In this document: piece after piece, positions 1-8,604 of the stretch
How the letters are laid out: each line of letters starts with the position of its first letter
Numbering within the stretch: position 1 is the stretch's first letter
NCBI RefSeq assembly: GCF_900106785.1
Contig: NZ_LT629845.1
Span: 125,535-189,534 of the forward strand
Source: Prevotellamassilia timonensis
GTDB lineage: Bacteria > Bacteroidota > Bacteroidia > Bacteroidales > Bacteroidaceae
Direction of reading: 5' to 3'
DNA length: 64,000 nucleotides
Made by a program: the position numbers and the translations under genes
The notes under the pieces: generated by a model
Told to the model about the DNA's origin: nothing
Seen by the model: the letters and a program-made list of their open reading frames with translations, nothing else
Databases searched by the model: none

Positions 1-23
1 TATGGTGGTTGTAGCTTTTCCAC

Positions 24-63
24 AAAAAAAGTAGTAGCTTTCATAGGAAAGCTACTACTTTTT
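24..63 (-). terminator. Intrinsic terminator after the disrupted AraC-type regulator
   Basis: A 17-bp perfect stem (26-42 pairing with 47-63) closes on a 4-base loop and has A/T runs on both outer sides, so it can act in both directions. It lies about 40 bp past the stop codon of the minus-strand regulator fragment. Confidence 0.8.
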
Positions 64-99
64 AGATGTTGTTTAATGAGAAATTACAAAAATATACAT

Positions 100-625
100 T
101 TAGGCGGAGGCAAACTGTTTGCGCCATTGGCTGGGTGACATGCCCGTTTTTTGTTTGAATATGCGATAAATCCATGTGTGGGATGAGAAACCACACTCTG
201 TGGAAATAGCGTCAATGCTATATTCGGGGTAGGCTTTCATCATGCGTACTGCCTCATTAAAACGAATGTCGCTAAGCCAGGTTCTAAAATTGGTGTATTC
301 TGACTGATTGAAGTATTCTGTCAGTTCGTTTTTCTTGTATCCCAACTTAGTAGCTAACGAATAGATATTAACTTCATAGTCCTTGTATAATCCCTCTTCA
401 CACCATTTTTTGAGGGCTAATTCTATTTCTGTCTTTCTATTAGCTGTCAAGATATTTGTGTCAAGAGTGTTCTTGTCGTCTTTTGTGTCTTCTGTGTATT
501 CTGCTTCCGTGTCTGTTGCTTCTGCATCATTATCCTCAGGAATGACTTCTTTGGGGGTGATGTAATAGCCCATAGCGATGAAAGTGTGGACGAAAAAGAT
601 TATAGAGAGTAGCATCAAGGGACCT
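100..625 (-). pseudogene. Membrane-anchored AraC-type regulator, C-terminal part (IS-interrupted)
   Basis: This is the 3' half of a regulator gene split by the insertion sequence at 633-2905. It encodes the last transmembrane helix (FFVHTFIAMGYYI), an acidic linker rich in Asp, Glu and Thr, and a complete AraC/XylS-type helix-turn-helix domain at the C-terminus. The second recognition helix is canonical (GFSSHTWIYRIFKQKTGMSP). The Met at 618 is internal and not a real start. Removing the insertion and one 7-bp target duplication joins it in frame with 2906-3516, giving an ancestral protein of about 380 residues. It could be translated alone only by chance. DNA-binding function is inferred from the family; the regulon is unknown. 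Confidence 0.85.
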
Positions 626-632
626 ATTATAT
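626..632. repeat. Target-site duplication, left copy (ATTATAT)
   Basis: The 7 bases ATTATAT directly precede the left inverted repeat of the insertion sequence and recur at 2906-2912 directly after the right inverted repeat. A 7-bp duplication fits the range known for IS982-family elements. Confidence 0.85.
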
Positions 633-665
633 ACCCGTTGGCGGAATTAATTTAAGTTGATAAAT

Positions 666-1646
666 ATGAGTAAAAAGTTGCACATATCGCTGATTTTTAG
701 TAACTTAGTGGTGTTCAAAACATTAAGTCCAAACCATCGTATGTACAACCTTTATACAAAATTCGTCAAAATACTCGAGATATGCAAGCAATTCTCTGAA
801 AATCTCGTCAATGAATCGGGTAATGTTCCACGTCGTGGTCCTGTTCCCAAGTTTTCGGATTTGGAAGTGGTGGCGCTATCCTTGACGGCAGAGACCGAGA
901 GCATTGATAGTGAGAAGTGGTTGTTCGACTATAAATTGCAAGAGTACAAGGACAACATTCCTAATCTCATATCAAGGAGACAGTTCAATGACCGCAGGAA
1001 GAAAACGGCAGGCCTGTGTGAGGAACTGCGCAAGCGGATTGCCATGGAAATGGATGGCGGAGAGGAACAATTCTTTGTTGACTCCAAGCCGATAGAGGTC
1101 TGTAGGGTTGCAAGAGGAAAACGTTGCAAGATGGGACGTACCGGCAATTTCTCGCAAGCTCCCGACTTCGGCTTCTGTGCTTCGCAGAACACGTATTATT
1201 TTGGTTATAAGTTACACGCTCTCTGTGGGTTAAGTGGAGTTATCCATTCCTATGATCTGTCAAAGGCAAGTGTGGCGGACCTCCATTATATGAAGGATGT
1301 AAAACATACTTATCACGACTGTAGCATCTATGGTGACAAAGGGTATATTGGAGCTGACGTACAGCTTGACTTGTTCGAAACCGCACACATAAGACTGGAG
1401 TGTCCGTATCGGCTCAACCAAAAGGATTGGAAACCGACATTCATTCCGTTTGCAAAGGCAAGAAAGAGGATTGAGACAATATTCTCACAACTTACAGACC
1501 AGTTCTTGGTCATCAGGAACTATGCGAAAATAACGAATGGTTTGTTTGCCAGGATCATTGGCAAAATTAGTGCACTTACCATTCTGCAATACGTAAACTT
1601 CATTAACGACAAGCCCATTGGCAGAATTAAGTATGCACTAAATTAA
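666..1646 (+). CDS. IS982-family transposase
   Basis: The product catalyses cut-and-paste or copy-type movement of the element through a DDE active site. The acidic triad is visible as Asp139 (FFVDSKP), Asp224 (IYGDKGYIG) and Glu270 (KRIETIFSQL), counting from the ATG at 666. The order and the motif around the glutamate match the IS982 family. An in-frame TTG at 657 and an ATG at 741 are alternative starts; 666 is the first ATG after the left inverted repeat. The reading frame is intact at 326 residues, so the element may still be active. The stop lies 14 bp inside the first right inverted repeat. Confidence 0.93.
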   Translation: MSKKLHISLIFSNLVVFKTLSPNHRMYNLYTKFVKILEICKQFSENLVNESGNVPRRGPVPKFSDLEVVALSLTAETESIDSEKWLFDYKLQEYKDNIPNLISRRQFNDRRKKTAGLCEELRKRIAMEMDGGEEQFFVDSKPIEVCRVARGKRCKMGRTGNFSQAPDFGFCASQNTYYFGYKLHALCGLSGVIHSYDLSKASVADLHYMKDVKHTYHDCSIYGDKGYIGADVQLDLFETAHIRLECPYRLNQKDWKPTFIPFAKARKRIETIFSQLTDQFLVIRNYAKITNGLFARIIGKISALTILQYVNFINDKPIGRIKYALN

Positions 1647-1686
1647 TTCCGCCAACAGGTATTCCTATGATCTGTCAAAGGCAAGT

Positions 1687-2061
1687 GTGGCGGACCTCCA
1701 TTATATGAAGGATGTAAAACATACTTATCACGACTGTAGCATCTATGGTGACAAAGGGTATATTGGAGCTGACGTGCAGCTTGACTTGTTCGAAACCGCA
1801 CACATAAGACTGGAGTGTCCGTATCGGCTCAACCAAAAGGATTGGAAACCGACATTCATTCCGTTTGCAAAGGCAAGAAAGAGGATTGAGACAATATTCT
1901 CACAACTTACAGACCAGTTCTTGGTCATCAGGAACTATGCGAAAATAACGAATGGTTTGTTTGCCAGGATCATTGGCAAAATTAGTGCACTTACCATTCT
2001 GCAATACGTAAACTTCATTAACGACAAGCCCATTGGCAGAATTAAGTATGCACTAAATTAA
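1687..2061 (+). pseudogene. Truncated IS982 transposase, second 415-bp unit
   Basis: This open frame repeats the last 124 residues of the transposase, keeping the second Asp and the Glu of the triad but lacking the first Asp. It cannot be catalytic alone. It is a by-product of the tandem amplification. Confidence 0.9.
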
Positions 2062-2101
2062 TTCCGCCAACAGGTATTCCTATGATCTGTCAAAGGCAAG
2101 T

Positions 2102-2476
2102 GTGGCGGACCTCCATTATATGAAGGATGTAAAACATACTTATCACGACTGTAGCATCTATGGTGACAAAGGGTATATTGGAGCTGACGTACAGCTTGAC
2201 TTGTTCGAAACCGCACACATAAGACTGGAGTGTCCGTATCGGCTCAACCAAAAGGATTGGAAACCGACATTCATTCCGTTTGCAAAGGCAAGAAAGAGGA
2301 TTGAGACAATATTCTCACAACTTACAGACCAGTTCTTGGTCATCAGGAACTATGCGAAAATAACGAATGGTTTGTTTGCCAGGATCATTGGCAAAATTAG
2401 TGCACTTACCATTCTGCAATACGTAAACTTCATTAACGACAAGCCCATTGGCAGAATTAAGTATGCACTAAATTAA
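2102..2476 (+). pseudogene. Truncated IS982 transposase, third 415-bp unit
   Basis: Same C-terminal 124-residue transposase fragment as at 1687-2061, with the first catalytic Asp missing. Confidence 0.9.
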
Positions 2477-2516
2477 TTCCGCCAACAGGTATTCCTATGA
2501 TCTGTCAAAGGCAAGT

Positions 2517-2891
2517 GTGGCGGACCTCCATTATATGAAGGATGTAAAACATACTTATCACGACTGTAGCATCTATGGTGACAAAGGGTATATTGGAGCT
2601 GACGTACAGCTTGACTTGTTCGAAACCGCACACATAAGACTGGAGTGTCCGTATCGGCTCAACCAAAAGGATTGGAAACCGACATTCATTCCGTTTGCAA
2701 AGGCAAGAAAGAGGATTGAGACAATATTCTCACAACTTACAGACCAGTTCTTGGTCATCAGGAACTATGCGAAAATAACGAATGGTTTGTTTGCCAGGAT
2801 CATTGGCAAAATTAGTGCACTTACCATTCTGCAATACGTAAACTTCATTAACGACAAGCCCATTGGCAGAATTAAGTATGCACTAAATTAA
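2517..2891 (+). pseudogene. Truncated IS982 transposase, fourth 415-bp unit
   Basis: Same C-terminal 124-residue transposase fragment, followed by the right inverted repeat that borders the right target duplication. Confidence 0.9.
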
Positions 2892-2905
2892 TTCCGCCAA
2901 CAGGT

Positions 2906-2912
2906 ATTATAT
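2906..2912. repeat. Target-site duplication, right copy (ATTATAT)
   Basis: Identical to 626-632 and directly adjacent to the outermost right inverted repeat of the IS982-family element. Confidence 0.85.
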
Positions 2913-3516
2913 ATAATAAGGTATTGAAGAGGATTGCTACAGGCAGGAGTCCAGCAGTAAGGTTTAGCAAAATGAGGCTGGCTTGCGAATAGCGCACGTA
3001 TGAAATCAAGTCGCTTCCGAAATTTTCCATGAGCTTCTGCCTTCGGGTATTTGCTTCTTTGCGAATGATAAAAATAAAATATGCCATGCTTGCCACAAAA
3101 AGCCCGAGCATCACATAGAGCATATTGCCAATGTGCAAACTATTATTTTTGAACATGCCAATGCCGAAAGCTATGGCGATGAGTATGTATGCCATCATAC
3201 TACGTAAACAATAACGGCGCACGTTGTTGCCTGTGCTATCTATGTTGATGATGGAGAGAGTGATGGCAAATGCCACTGGGGTATAGAACAGTATGTTGAA
3301 TGCTGCGCCCACATCGGTACCTTGTGCACGAAGCCCATGAATCATCTGTAAGAGGTAGTGGACAGAGAATAATAGCATGGATGCAACGAGAATCCATCTT
3401 GATATTTCGTAGCGCCACACCTTCCATCTCACCTGCAAACTTGCCATGGCTAATTGCAATGCTAACATGGCTGTAATGACGCAACATACAAGTTGTAATA
3501 TGAATAGCGATTTCAT
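2906..3516 (-). pseudogene. Membrane-anchored AraC-type regulator, N-terminal part (IS-interrupted)
   Basis: This is the 5' part of the regulator whose 3' part lies at 100-625. It starts at ATG 3516 (MKSLFILQLVCC) and encodes about six hydrophobic segments, a typical integral-membrane sensor half. The reading frame enters the insertion sequence after LLYII and adds a few spurious residues before a stop. The layout (about seven membrane helices, then an AraC helix-turn-helix) matches the intact gene at 10589-11716, although the two differ clearly in sequence. A truncated membrane protein may still be made. The signal sensed is unknown. Confidence 0.85.
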
Positions 3517-3654
3517 GATCTTGTTCTTATCTTAATTCAGCAACACTATTGTAATTTAATCCTTTTAAGTATCTGAGCAACAAAAAGTTCTTGTACAAGC
3601 CAAGCGGCAAAGCCGAGCGGCCCAGAATTTTGCCATGTCTAAGAATTCACTTAT
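3517..3654. other. Short upstream region of the interrupted regulator
   Basis: No coding frame or clear promoter could be recognised in this AT-rich stretch. It presumably holds the promoter of the minus-strand regulator. Confidence 0.4.
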
Positions 3655-3897
3655 TCAACTTTCGGATTTAGCAAGTGCGGGCTGCTAAAGGCCCAAGTAT
3701 TTTATTTAGCCCGGGGCAACGCTCTGGGTAAAATTGAGCATAGTTGTGACGCCCTGTAAGGGCAGAAGTAGAAATACTTTATCATACTTCTGCCCTTGCA
3801 GGGCATCACTTTTCCTCTTGATGATATCCCAAGGCGCTGCCTTGGAATATGGAATTCATTGGGCCTTCAACCCGTTCAGGTTAAAACCGGAACTTGA
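3655..3897. repeat. Palindromic dispersed repeat, family 1, copy A
   Basis: This imperfect palindrome of about 240 bp has outer arms reading CTTTCGGATTTAGCAAGTGC and, inverted, a degenerate counterpart near 3880-3897. Inner arms carry CGCCCTGTAAGGGCAGAAG and its inverse. The same arms occur at 17923-18178 and 21594-21941. An open frame across it (3734-3946) is a by-product of the palindrome. It is the most diverged copy. Confidence 0.8.
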
Positions 3898-4170
3898 GCT
3901 CATTTACTTTAGTGTAGCAAAAATAAACAAGAGAATCCGTCGATAGGCATGGCAAAGGAACAAATTAAATCTGAGAAACTCACTTCTTTTGAAGGAATAT
4001 TTTCGGTCATGCAGTGATTTAACTCCACATAGTCATCAGTAAGCGATTCAACCCTCAGTTTAAGATGTAGATTGTTCGGTTATCAGTACAGTTAAATAAT
4101 CCGTTCTCTCATGAGTATCTTCCAGATTTCGTCAGCCCACTTGTAAACGAGTGTGTGTGCTTTTACTGCC

Positions 4171-4522
4171 ATCTTACACTTTTTGTGCGTAACAAGTTGA
4201 TATACAGATGTTTCAAGAGTGTAAGATGATTCCAAAGTATCTTACACTCCCCTGCATACATCTTACACGCTCCACCCCCGTTGCCTCGCAGTCGATTTGG
4301 ACGTATGCGGTGGGTTTTACGCCATAGGGACGTAGAACAATCTTTCGGAGCGACAGACTTTTCTGCTCCCCTATGCTGTGATATCGCCCTCCCGTGCTTG
4401 TGCCGTGTGGCAGTATGTGCGGGCGTGTAGGTTGCGTGTAGGTGGAATTTGTAGTATCTTACACTAAGCAAAGCGTTGATAACCAATGAGCTGCAGCGTA
4501 TTAGTGTAAGATGTAAGATACT
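4171..4522. repeat. Inverted-repeat element, family 2 (GTCTGCACTCTGCAC type), copy E
   Basis: This gene-free element of about 350 bp is bounded by inverted copies of ATCTTACACT. Each end folds back: the motif, a loop with a GTTGATA sequence, then the motif inverted (AGTGTAAGAT). In this copy the iterated word is TCTTACAC/GTGTAAGA throughout; in the other copies (21032-21553, 43865-44180, 63423-63868) it is CTACACT or TGCACT. The centre holds a further hairpin-rich part (TTTCGGAGCGACAGACTTTT). No credible protein. Confidence 0.7.
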
Positions 4523-4607
4523 CGGTGTATAAGTTATTGTAGTATGGTAAAAGGCCTCAAGTGCAACTTTTTCGTCTTGATGCTTTTAACGTAACCATGC
4601 GAACGGT

Positions 4608-4904
4608 CTCAAGCATTAAACGCTATCACTAAATGCTATCACTAAACGCTACTACTAAACGCTACTATTAAACACTTCCACAAAACGCAAGCTCTAATGG
4701 GGGCGACTCGTCCCGCGGGCATTAAGGCATAGGTTCATACACAAAACAAAGGCTCACAGACAGCACTAATTACATGCCTGTTTGTGAGCCTTTGCTTTAG
4801 TTCCCGACGCGGGACGCGTCGCCCCCATTAGAGCTTGCGTTTTGTGGAAGTGTTTAGTGATGGCGTTTAGTAATAACGTTTAGTGATAGCGTTTGGGGCT
4901 TGAG
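4608..4904. repeat. Iteron-armed palindrome, family 3 (GACGCG type), complete copy
   Basis: The left arm has five or six 13-bp direct repeats (TAAACGCTATCAC and variants), the right arm about four inverted ones (GCGTTTAGTGATA). Between them are inverted blocks CTAATGGGGGCGACTCGTCC and its near-inverse around a short spacer. The extreme ends CTCAAGC and GCTTGAG are inverted repeats. Related copies: 48962-49103, half copy 41629-41675, and one cut by the window end at 63925. Confidence 0.8.
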
Positions 4905-5046
4905 TTGGTGTTGAGTCCGCTCGCACATTTACGTTTTACCTGGCAGCAATATAACGAAACAATAAAAAGAGTGCAGTGCTTTTCGGTGCCAGCCCTATGT
5001 CTCTTACAAGCAGGGCGGATTATGCACGTATGCGCAATGCCACCTT

Positions 5047-6210
5047 CTATACCCTGCTGCCAAGTCTGCATACCCAATATGCCAAGCCTGTCAGACCAAG
5101 CAAGGCTCCCGCATAACCGATGTAGGCTATTGACGCCTGAGAGCAGATGATGCCGCCAAAAAAGGCGCCGCTGCCAATGCCAAGATTGAATATGCCCGAA
5201 AATATAGACATTGCCACCGAGGTGCTCTCGGGGGTGGTGATGAGAATGATGTTTGACTGCATGGCCACATTGTAGGCTGTGGCAGCCAGTCCCCATAAGG
5301 CACATACTGCAATCAGCGTGACCCAACTGCCCGAAATGGGTGTCAACAGCAGCAGACAAACCGACATGATGGCCACAATTACTGAGATAAACCGCTTACG
5401 GTTGCGGTTGTAGTAGCGAGAGAATGCGATGCTGCCAAGGAAACCTGCTCCGCCGTATATCATGAGTGTGGTGGTGACAAGTGAGTCGCGCATGCCCGCC
5501 ACTTGTTTCATAAACGGCTCGATGTAGCTATAACCTATATAGTACGAAGTGGAAATGAGCAAGGTGAAAATGTATAGTCCTACAACGCCCTTCTGACGCA
5601 ATAATGCGGGGAGCTTGCGGGGCGAAAAGCCGCCACGACTTGGCACACGTGGCAAACGGAATGCCATATATACCAGCGTTAATGCGGCAAAAATGCCGAT
5701 GCTCAAAAAGGTGATGCGCCAACCTACATGCAGACCAATGATGCGGCCAAGGGGCATGCCCAATATCATGGCTACTGAAGAGCCTGTAACAACCATGCTT
5801 AAGGCTACGGAACGATATTTGTCGGGTACGATGCGCACGGCAATGGGCGAAATGACAGACCAGAATACGGCGTGTGTGCATGCCACACCTATGCGCGAGA
5901 GCATGAGCATGGCGTAGCTGTTTGACAGGAAGGACATGAACTGAAAGACGGCAAACAGTCCTACGAGCCAAAGCATGAGACGTTTCATTTCCATTTTCGA
6001 CACCAGCAGCATTAGCGGCAACGAAAGTATCATGACAGCCCAGGCATATACCGAAATGAGCATGCCTACGGTGGCTTCGGTCAGATGGAAATCGGTCTTT
6101 ATGTCGGTGAGCAAACCGATGGGCACGAACTCTGAAGTGTTGAAAATAAAGGTGGCAAAAGTTAGGCCAAGCAGCGAAAGCCAGTTAGCCAGCGACATTT
6201 TGTCTTGCAT
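5047..6210 (-). CDS. MFS transporter, SotB/DHA1-like exporter
   Basis: A 387-residue integral membrane protein with about 12 hydrophobic helices and no signal peptide. The start (SLLGLTFATFIFNTSEFVPIG) and the region VSKMEMKRLMLW after helix 2 are typical of drug:H+ antiporter-1 proteins of the sugar-efflux/arabinose-efflux type (SotB, YdhP). It would export small sugars or drugs by proton antiport; the substrate cannot be read from the sequence. The start at ATG 6210 precedes the first helix directly. It lies downstream of pyrH on the same strand with a repeat-rich gap of 150 bp, so coupling to pyrH is uncertain. Confidence 0.85.
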   Translation of the reverse strand: MQDKMSLANWLSLLGLTFATFIFNTSEFVPIGLLTDIKTDFHLTEATVGMLISVYAWAVMILSLPLMLLVSKMEMKRLMLWLVGLFAVFQFMSFLSNSYAMLMLSRIGVACTHAVFWSVISPIAVRIVPDKYRSVALSMVVTGSSVAMILGMPLGRIIGLHVGWRITFLSIGIFAALTLVYMAFRLPRVPSRGGFSPRKLPALLRQKGVVGLYIFTLLISTSYYIGYSYIEPFMKQVAGMRDSLVTTTLMIYGGAGFLGSIAFSRYYNRNRKRFISVIVAIMSVCLLLLTPISGSWVTLIAVCALWGLAATAYNVAMQSNIILITTPESTSVAMSIFSGIFNLGIGSGAFFGGIICSQASIAYIGYAGALLGLTGLAYWVCRLGSRV

Positions 6211-6257
6211 TTAGTTTAGTGTAGTTTTTGTGTAAAAATAGCTGATGAGCGAGCTAA

Positions 6258-6360
6258 TACGCTAATGTGACAATGAGTTGTGAAGTGTCAGACAGTGTGT
6301 GTTAGTTCCGTCCTCATTACCACATTAACCCATTGTCACATTAATCCATTGTCACATTGA
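6258..6360 (-). terminator. Candidate terminator-like inverted repeat between pyrH and the MFS gene
   Basis: The word GCTAATGTGACAATG near 6261 is inverted twice downstream (CATTGTCACATTAA, then CATTGTCACATTGA), giving alternative stems just after the pyrH stop. No clear T-run follows, so a terminator role is tentative. Confidence 0.4.
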
Positions 6361-7071
6361 TTATGCGTGTACATAGGTGCCAATGTTCTCGCCAGAGAGC
6401 ACCTTCTTCAGATTGCCATAAACGTCCATGTTAAACACATAGATAGGCAACTTGTTTTCGCGGCACATGGCGGTGGCAGTCACGTCCATTACCTTGAGTC
6501 CGCGTGACAACACCTCGTCGTAGGTGATTTCGTCAAACTTGGTGGCAGTGGGGTCCTTTTCGGGGTCGGCGGTGTAGACACCATCAACGCGTGTACCCTT
6601 GAGCATAACGTCGGCTTCGGTTTCAATGCCGCGCAGTGATGAGCCCGTGTCGGTGGTAAAATAGGGGCTGCCTGTGCCACAGCTGATGATGGCCACCTCG
6701 CCGCGTTCCATGGCTTCGATAGCTTTCCATTTACTGTAAAATTCGCCAATAGGCTCCATGCGGATAGCTGTGAGTACGTGACTCTTTACGCCAATAGCGC
6801 CAAGGGCCGAACTCAAGGCCAAAGAGTTAATTACAGTGGCACACATGCCCATTTGGTCGCCTTTTACGCGGTCAAAACCCTTGCCTGCACCGCTGAGGCC
6901 ACGGAAAATGTTGCCGCCACCAATGACAATGCTTATTTGCACACCCATTTCGAGTGCCTCCTTTATTTGTGCTGCATATTCGTTAAGTCGTTTGACATCA
7001 ATGCCATAACCTTGTTCGCCCATGAGACTCTCGCCGCTGAGCTTGAGCAGAATGCGTTTGAATTTAGCCAT
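6361..7071 (-). CDS. pyrH: UMP kinase (uridylate kinase)
   Basis: Phosphorylates UMP to UDP with ATP in the cytoplasm, a committed step of pyrimidine nucleotide supply. The 236-residue protein has the bacterial UMPK marks of the amino-acid-kinase fold: ILLKLSGESLMG at the N-terminus, GGGNIFRG in the middle, GTGSPYFTTDTGSSLR for phosphate and nucleotide binding, and DGVYTADPEKDP near the C-terminus. Length is normal for the family, which in bacteria is hexameric and allosterically controlled. The start is ATG 7071, with a TAACTTTG promoter motif about 75 bp upstream. The convergent or adjacent genes are unrelated transporters. Confidence 0.97.
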   Translation of the reverse strand: MAKFKRILLKLSGESLMGEQGYGIDVKRLNEYAAQIKEALEMGVQISIVIGGGNIFRGLSGAGKGFDRVKGDQMGMCATVINSLALSSALGAIGVKSHVLTAIRMEPIGEFYSKWKAIEAMERGEVAIISCGTGSPYFTTDTGSSLRGIETEADVMLKGTRVDGVYTADPEKDPTATKFDEITYDEVLSRGLKVMDVTATAMCRENKLPIYVFNMDVYGNLKKVLSGENIGTYVHA

Positions 7072-7145
7072 AATGTAGATACGTTGTTATGTAAGTATAT
7101 ATTAGTGTGATGGCACGTATGTTTGGTATGCGTGCCAACTCCGTG

Positions 7146-7153
7146 CAAAGTTA
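7146..7153 (-). promoter_or_regulatory. Candidate -7 promoter motif for pyrH
   Basis: Read on the minus strand this is TAACTTTG, a perfect match to the Bacteroidota -7 consensus TAnnTTTG, 75 bp upstream of the pyrH start. No convincing -33 TTTG was found at the usual distance. Confidence 0.5.
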
Positions 7154-7209
7154 TAATAATTTTGTGGTAAATGATATGGGGCGCAAACTTATGTTGCGCT
7201 AAACAGCTG

Positions 7210-8508
7210 TCAGAGCAGTCTCATTTTCTTGACAATTCGTTGGTAAAGCCATGCTTGCATCAGGCCGCGGCACCCCAAATAGCTGAGAAAGGCGCACCAC
7301 AATGACACATTGCCATCGGGGCATAGCGTGATGACGGCAAAAAAGCACATGGAGGCTGCCAGCATACTGGCAAGCATCAGTTTGGTGGAAGTGGTGCCAA
7401 TAAATAGCCCGTCGTAGATGAAGGCGGCAAACGACACCATCGGAATGGCACAGGCGTAGGGCATAAAGTTGATGGCTTGTGCCACCACTTGGGCGTTGTT
7501 GGTCAGTAGTTCTAATAAACACTGCCCCGCAACGGCGTATGCCAGAGTGAATGCTGCCGACAGGGCCATGCCCCATGCAAAAAGCCGCCGTGTGAGCAGG
7601 CTGAAGCTGCTCAAATTGCGTGCACCATAATAGTGTCCGCCGATAGACTCGCCAGCGTAGGCAAATCCGTCCATGATGTAGGAAAAGATGATGAAAAATT
7701 GCATGAGCAGTGTGTTGGCGGCCAACACCATGTTGCCCTGTGCCGAACCAGCGGCGGTAAAGTAGGTGGTGACGGCGATGAGGCAGAGTGTACGCAGAAA
7801 TATGTCGCCGTTGATGGCAAAGAAGCGTTTGAATTGCGTCACATTACACACCTCACGCCATTTAATAGCTGATGCTTGATGCTTGCCATATTGTTTCTGC
7901 CAAATGATGATAGCTGCAAACAATCCAGCGTACTGTGCCAACAATGTGCCGGTAGCCACGCCGGCCATACCTTGTGCAAAACCAAACACCAGCACTGTGC
8001 TCGCAACGATGTTTATGATGTTTTGTCCAATGGCTATGACCATTGGCGCTTTGGCGTTTTGCATGCCTAAAAACCAGCCGGCAAAACTATATAACCCCAA
8101 TACGGCCGGGGCACCCCAAATAAGAATGTGATAGTATGTGGCCGTAAGTTGTTCCACTTCGTGTGTGGCTGTTACAAAGTTAAAAGCGGCATCGAATATG
8201 GGGCGTTGTGCTGCAATGAGCAGCAGGGCCACTCCCCATGCCACAATGAGTGACCGATACAGCACATGCAATGCCTGTGTACGATTGCCTGTGCCGTGGG
8301 CCTGAGCCGTCAGTCCACTGGTGCCCATGCGCAGAAAGCCAAACAGCCAGTAGGCCATGTTGAATACCATGCCTCCCAAGGCAATGGCGCCAATGCAGGC
8401 AGCCGAACCAAGATGTCCCGTAATGGTGGTGTCGGCCAATGCCAGTAGCGGCACGGTAATGTTTGAGATGATGCTTGGTATGGCTATGTGTAATATCTGT
8501 TTGTTCAA
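7210..8508 (-). CDS. MATE-family multidrug efflux transporter (DinF-like)
   Basis: A 432-residue protein with about 12 membrane helices in two pseudo-symmetric halves. The first helix region (ILHIAIPSIISNITVPLLALADTTITGHLG, positions 4-33) shows the conserved MATE pattern, and LGMQNAKAPMVIAIGQNIINI at the end of the first half supports the DinF branch. It would export cationic drugs or metabolites using a Na+ or H+ gradient. The start ATG 8508 is immediately before the first helix. The stop lies within the pyrH upstream region, and the S9 peptidase gene lies upstream on the same strand with a 96-bp gap. Substrate unknown. Confidence 0.9.
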   Translation of the reverse strand: MNKQILHIAIPSIISNITVPLLALADTTITGHLGSAACIGAIALGGMVFNMAYWLFGFLRMGTSGLTAQAHGTGNRTQALHVLYRSLIVAWGVALLLIAAQRPIFDAAFNFVTATHEVEQLTATYYHILIWGAPAVLGLYSFAGWFLGMQNAKAPMVIAIGQNIINIVASTVLVFGFAQGMAGVATGTLLAQYAGLFAAIIIWQKQYGKHQASAIKWREVCNVTQFKRFFAINGDIFLRTLCLIAVTTYFTAAGSAQGNMVLAANTLLMQFFIIFSYIMDGFAYAGESIGGHYYGARNLSSFSLLTRRLFAWGMALSAAFTLAYAVAGQCLLELLTNNAQVVAQAINFMPYACAIPMVSFAAFIYDGLFIGTTSTKLMLASMLAASMCFFAVITLCPDGNVSLWCAFLSYLGCRGLMQAWLYQRIVKKMRLL

Positions 8509-8566
8509 TGGAGTGGGGGAGTAAGAGGTAAGTCGTTAGTTGGGTGCGGTAGATGCTTTGGTTCAA

Positions 8567-8602
8567 AGAGGGGGTGAAAACAGATTTTTTAGCCCCCTCC
8601 TC
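8567..8602 (-). terminator. Possible terminator after the S9 peptidase
   Basis: An 8-9 bp G/C-rich stem (8568-8576 with 8591-8599) follows the minus-strand stop codon at 8605 within a few bases. The loop is AT-rich and the following T-run is weak. Confidence 0.4.
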
Positions 8603-8604
8603 TC

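Larger units (their letters stand above)
633..2905 (+). mobile_element. IS982-family insertion sequence with an expanded 3' end
   Basis: The ends carry near-perfect inverted repeats of about 22 bp (633-654 and 2884-2905; sequence begins ACCYGTTGGCGGAATTAATT, one mismatch). A transposase gene lies just inside the left end. The normal element would run 633-1660, about 1.03 kb, and end at its first right inverted repeat. Here the final 415 bp, including that repeat, is present four times in tandem, so the element measures 2273 bp. Target duplications flank the outermost ends, so the expanded form sits in one insertion site. It disrupts an AraC-type membrane regulator. Confidence 0.93.
1246..2905 (+). 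repeat. Four tandem copies of the 415-bp IS 3' end
   Basis: Units run 1246-1660, 1661-2075, 2076-2490 and 2491-2905. Each begins ATTCCTATGATCTG and ends with the right inverted repeat (CCAACAGGT). By eye they are identical except for one base in the second unit (G at 1776, A in the equivalent place of the others), so the amplification is recent. Unit one is the natural 3' part of the transposase gene; the other three are extra. Confidence 0.95.

Noticed and set aside
1246-2905. Three extra transposase genes
   Set aside because: They are copies of the 3' end only and lack the first catalytic Asp; they are described as tandem repeat units.
3734-3946. 70-residue open frame within the palindrome
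   Set aside because: It reads through the arms of the family 1 palindrome (PCKGRS and inverse-strand echo). Similar frames occur in other copies at 17842-18093 and 21829-22065 on the other strand, with no start signal or conserved protein pattern.
4163-4486. 107-residue open frame on the minus strand
   Set aside because: It lies wholly in the family 2 element and has a Cys/His/Arg-rich composition that follows the iterated words; no ribosome-binding or domain evidence.
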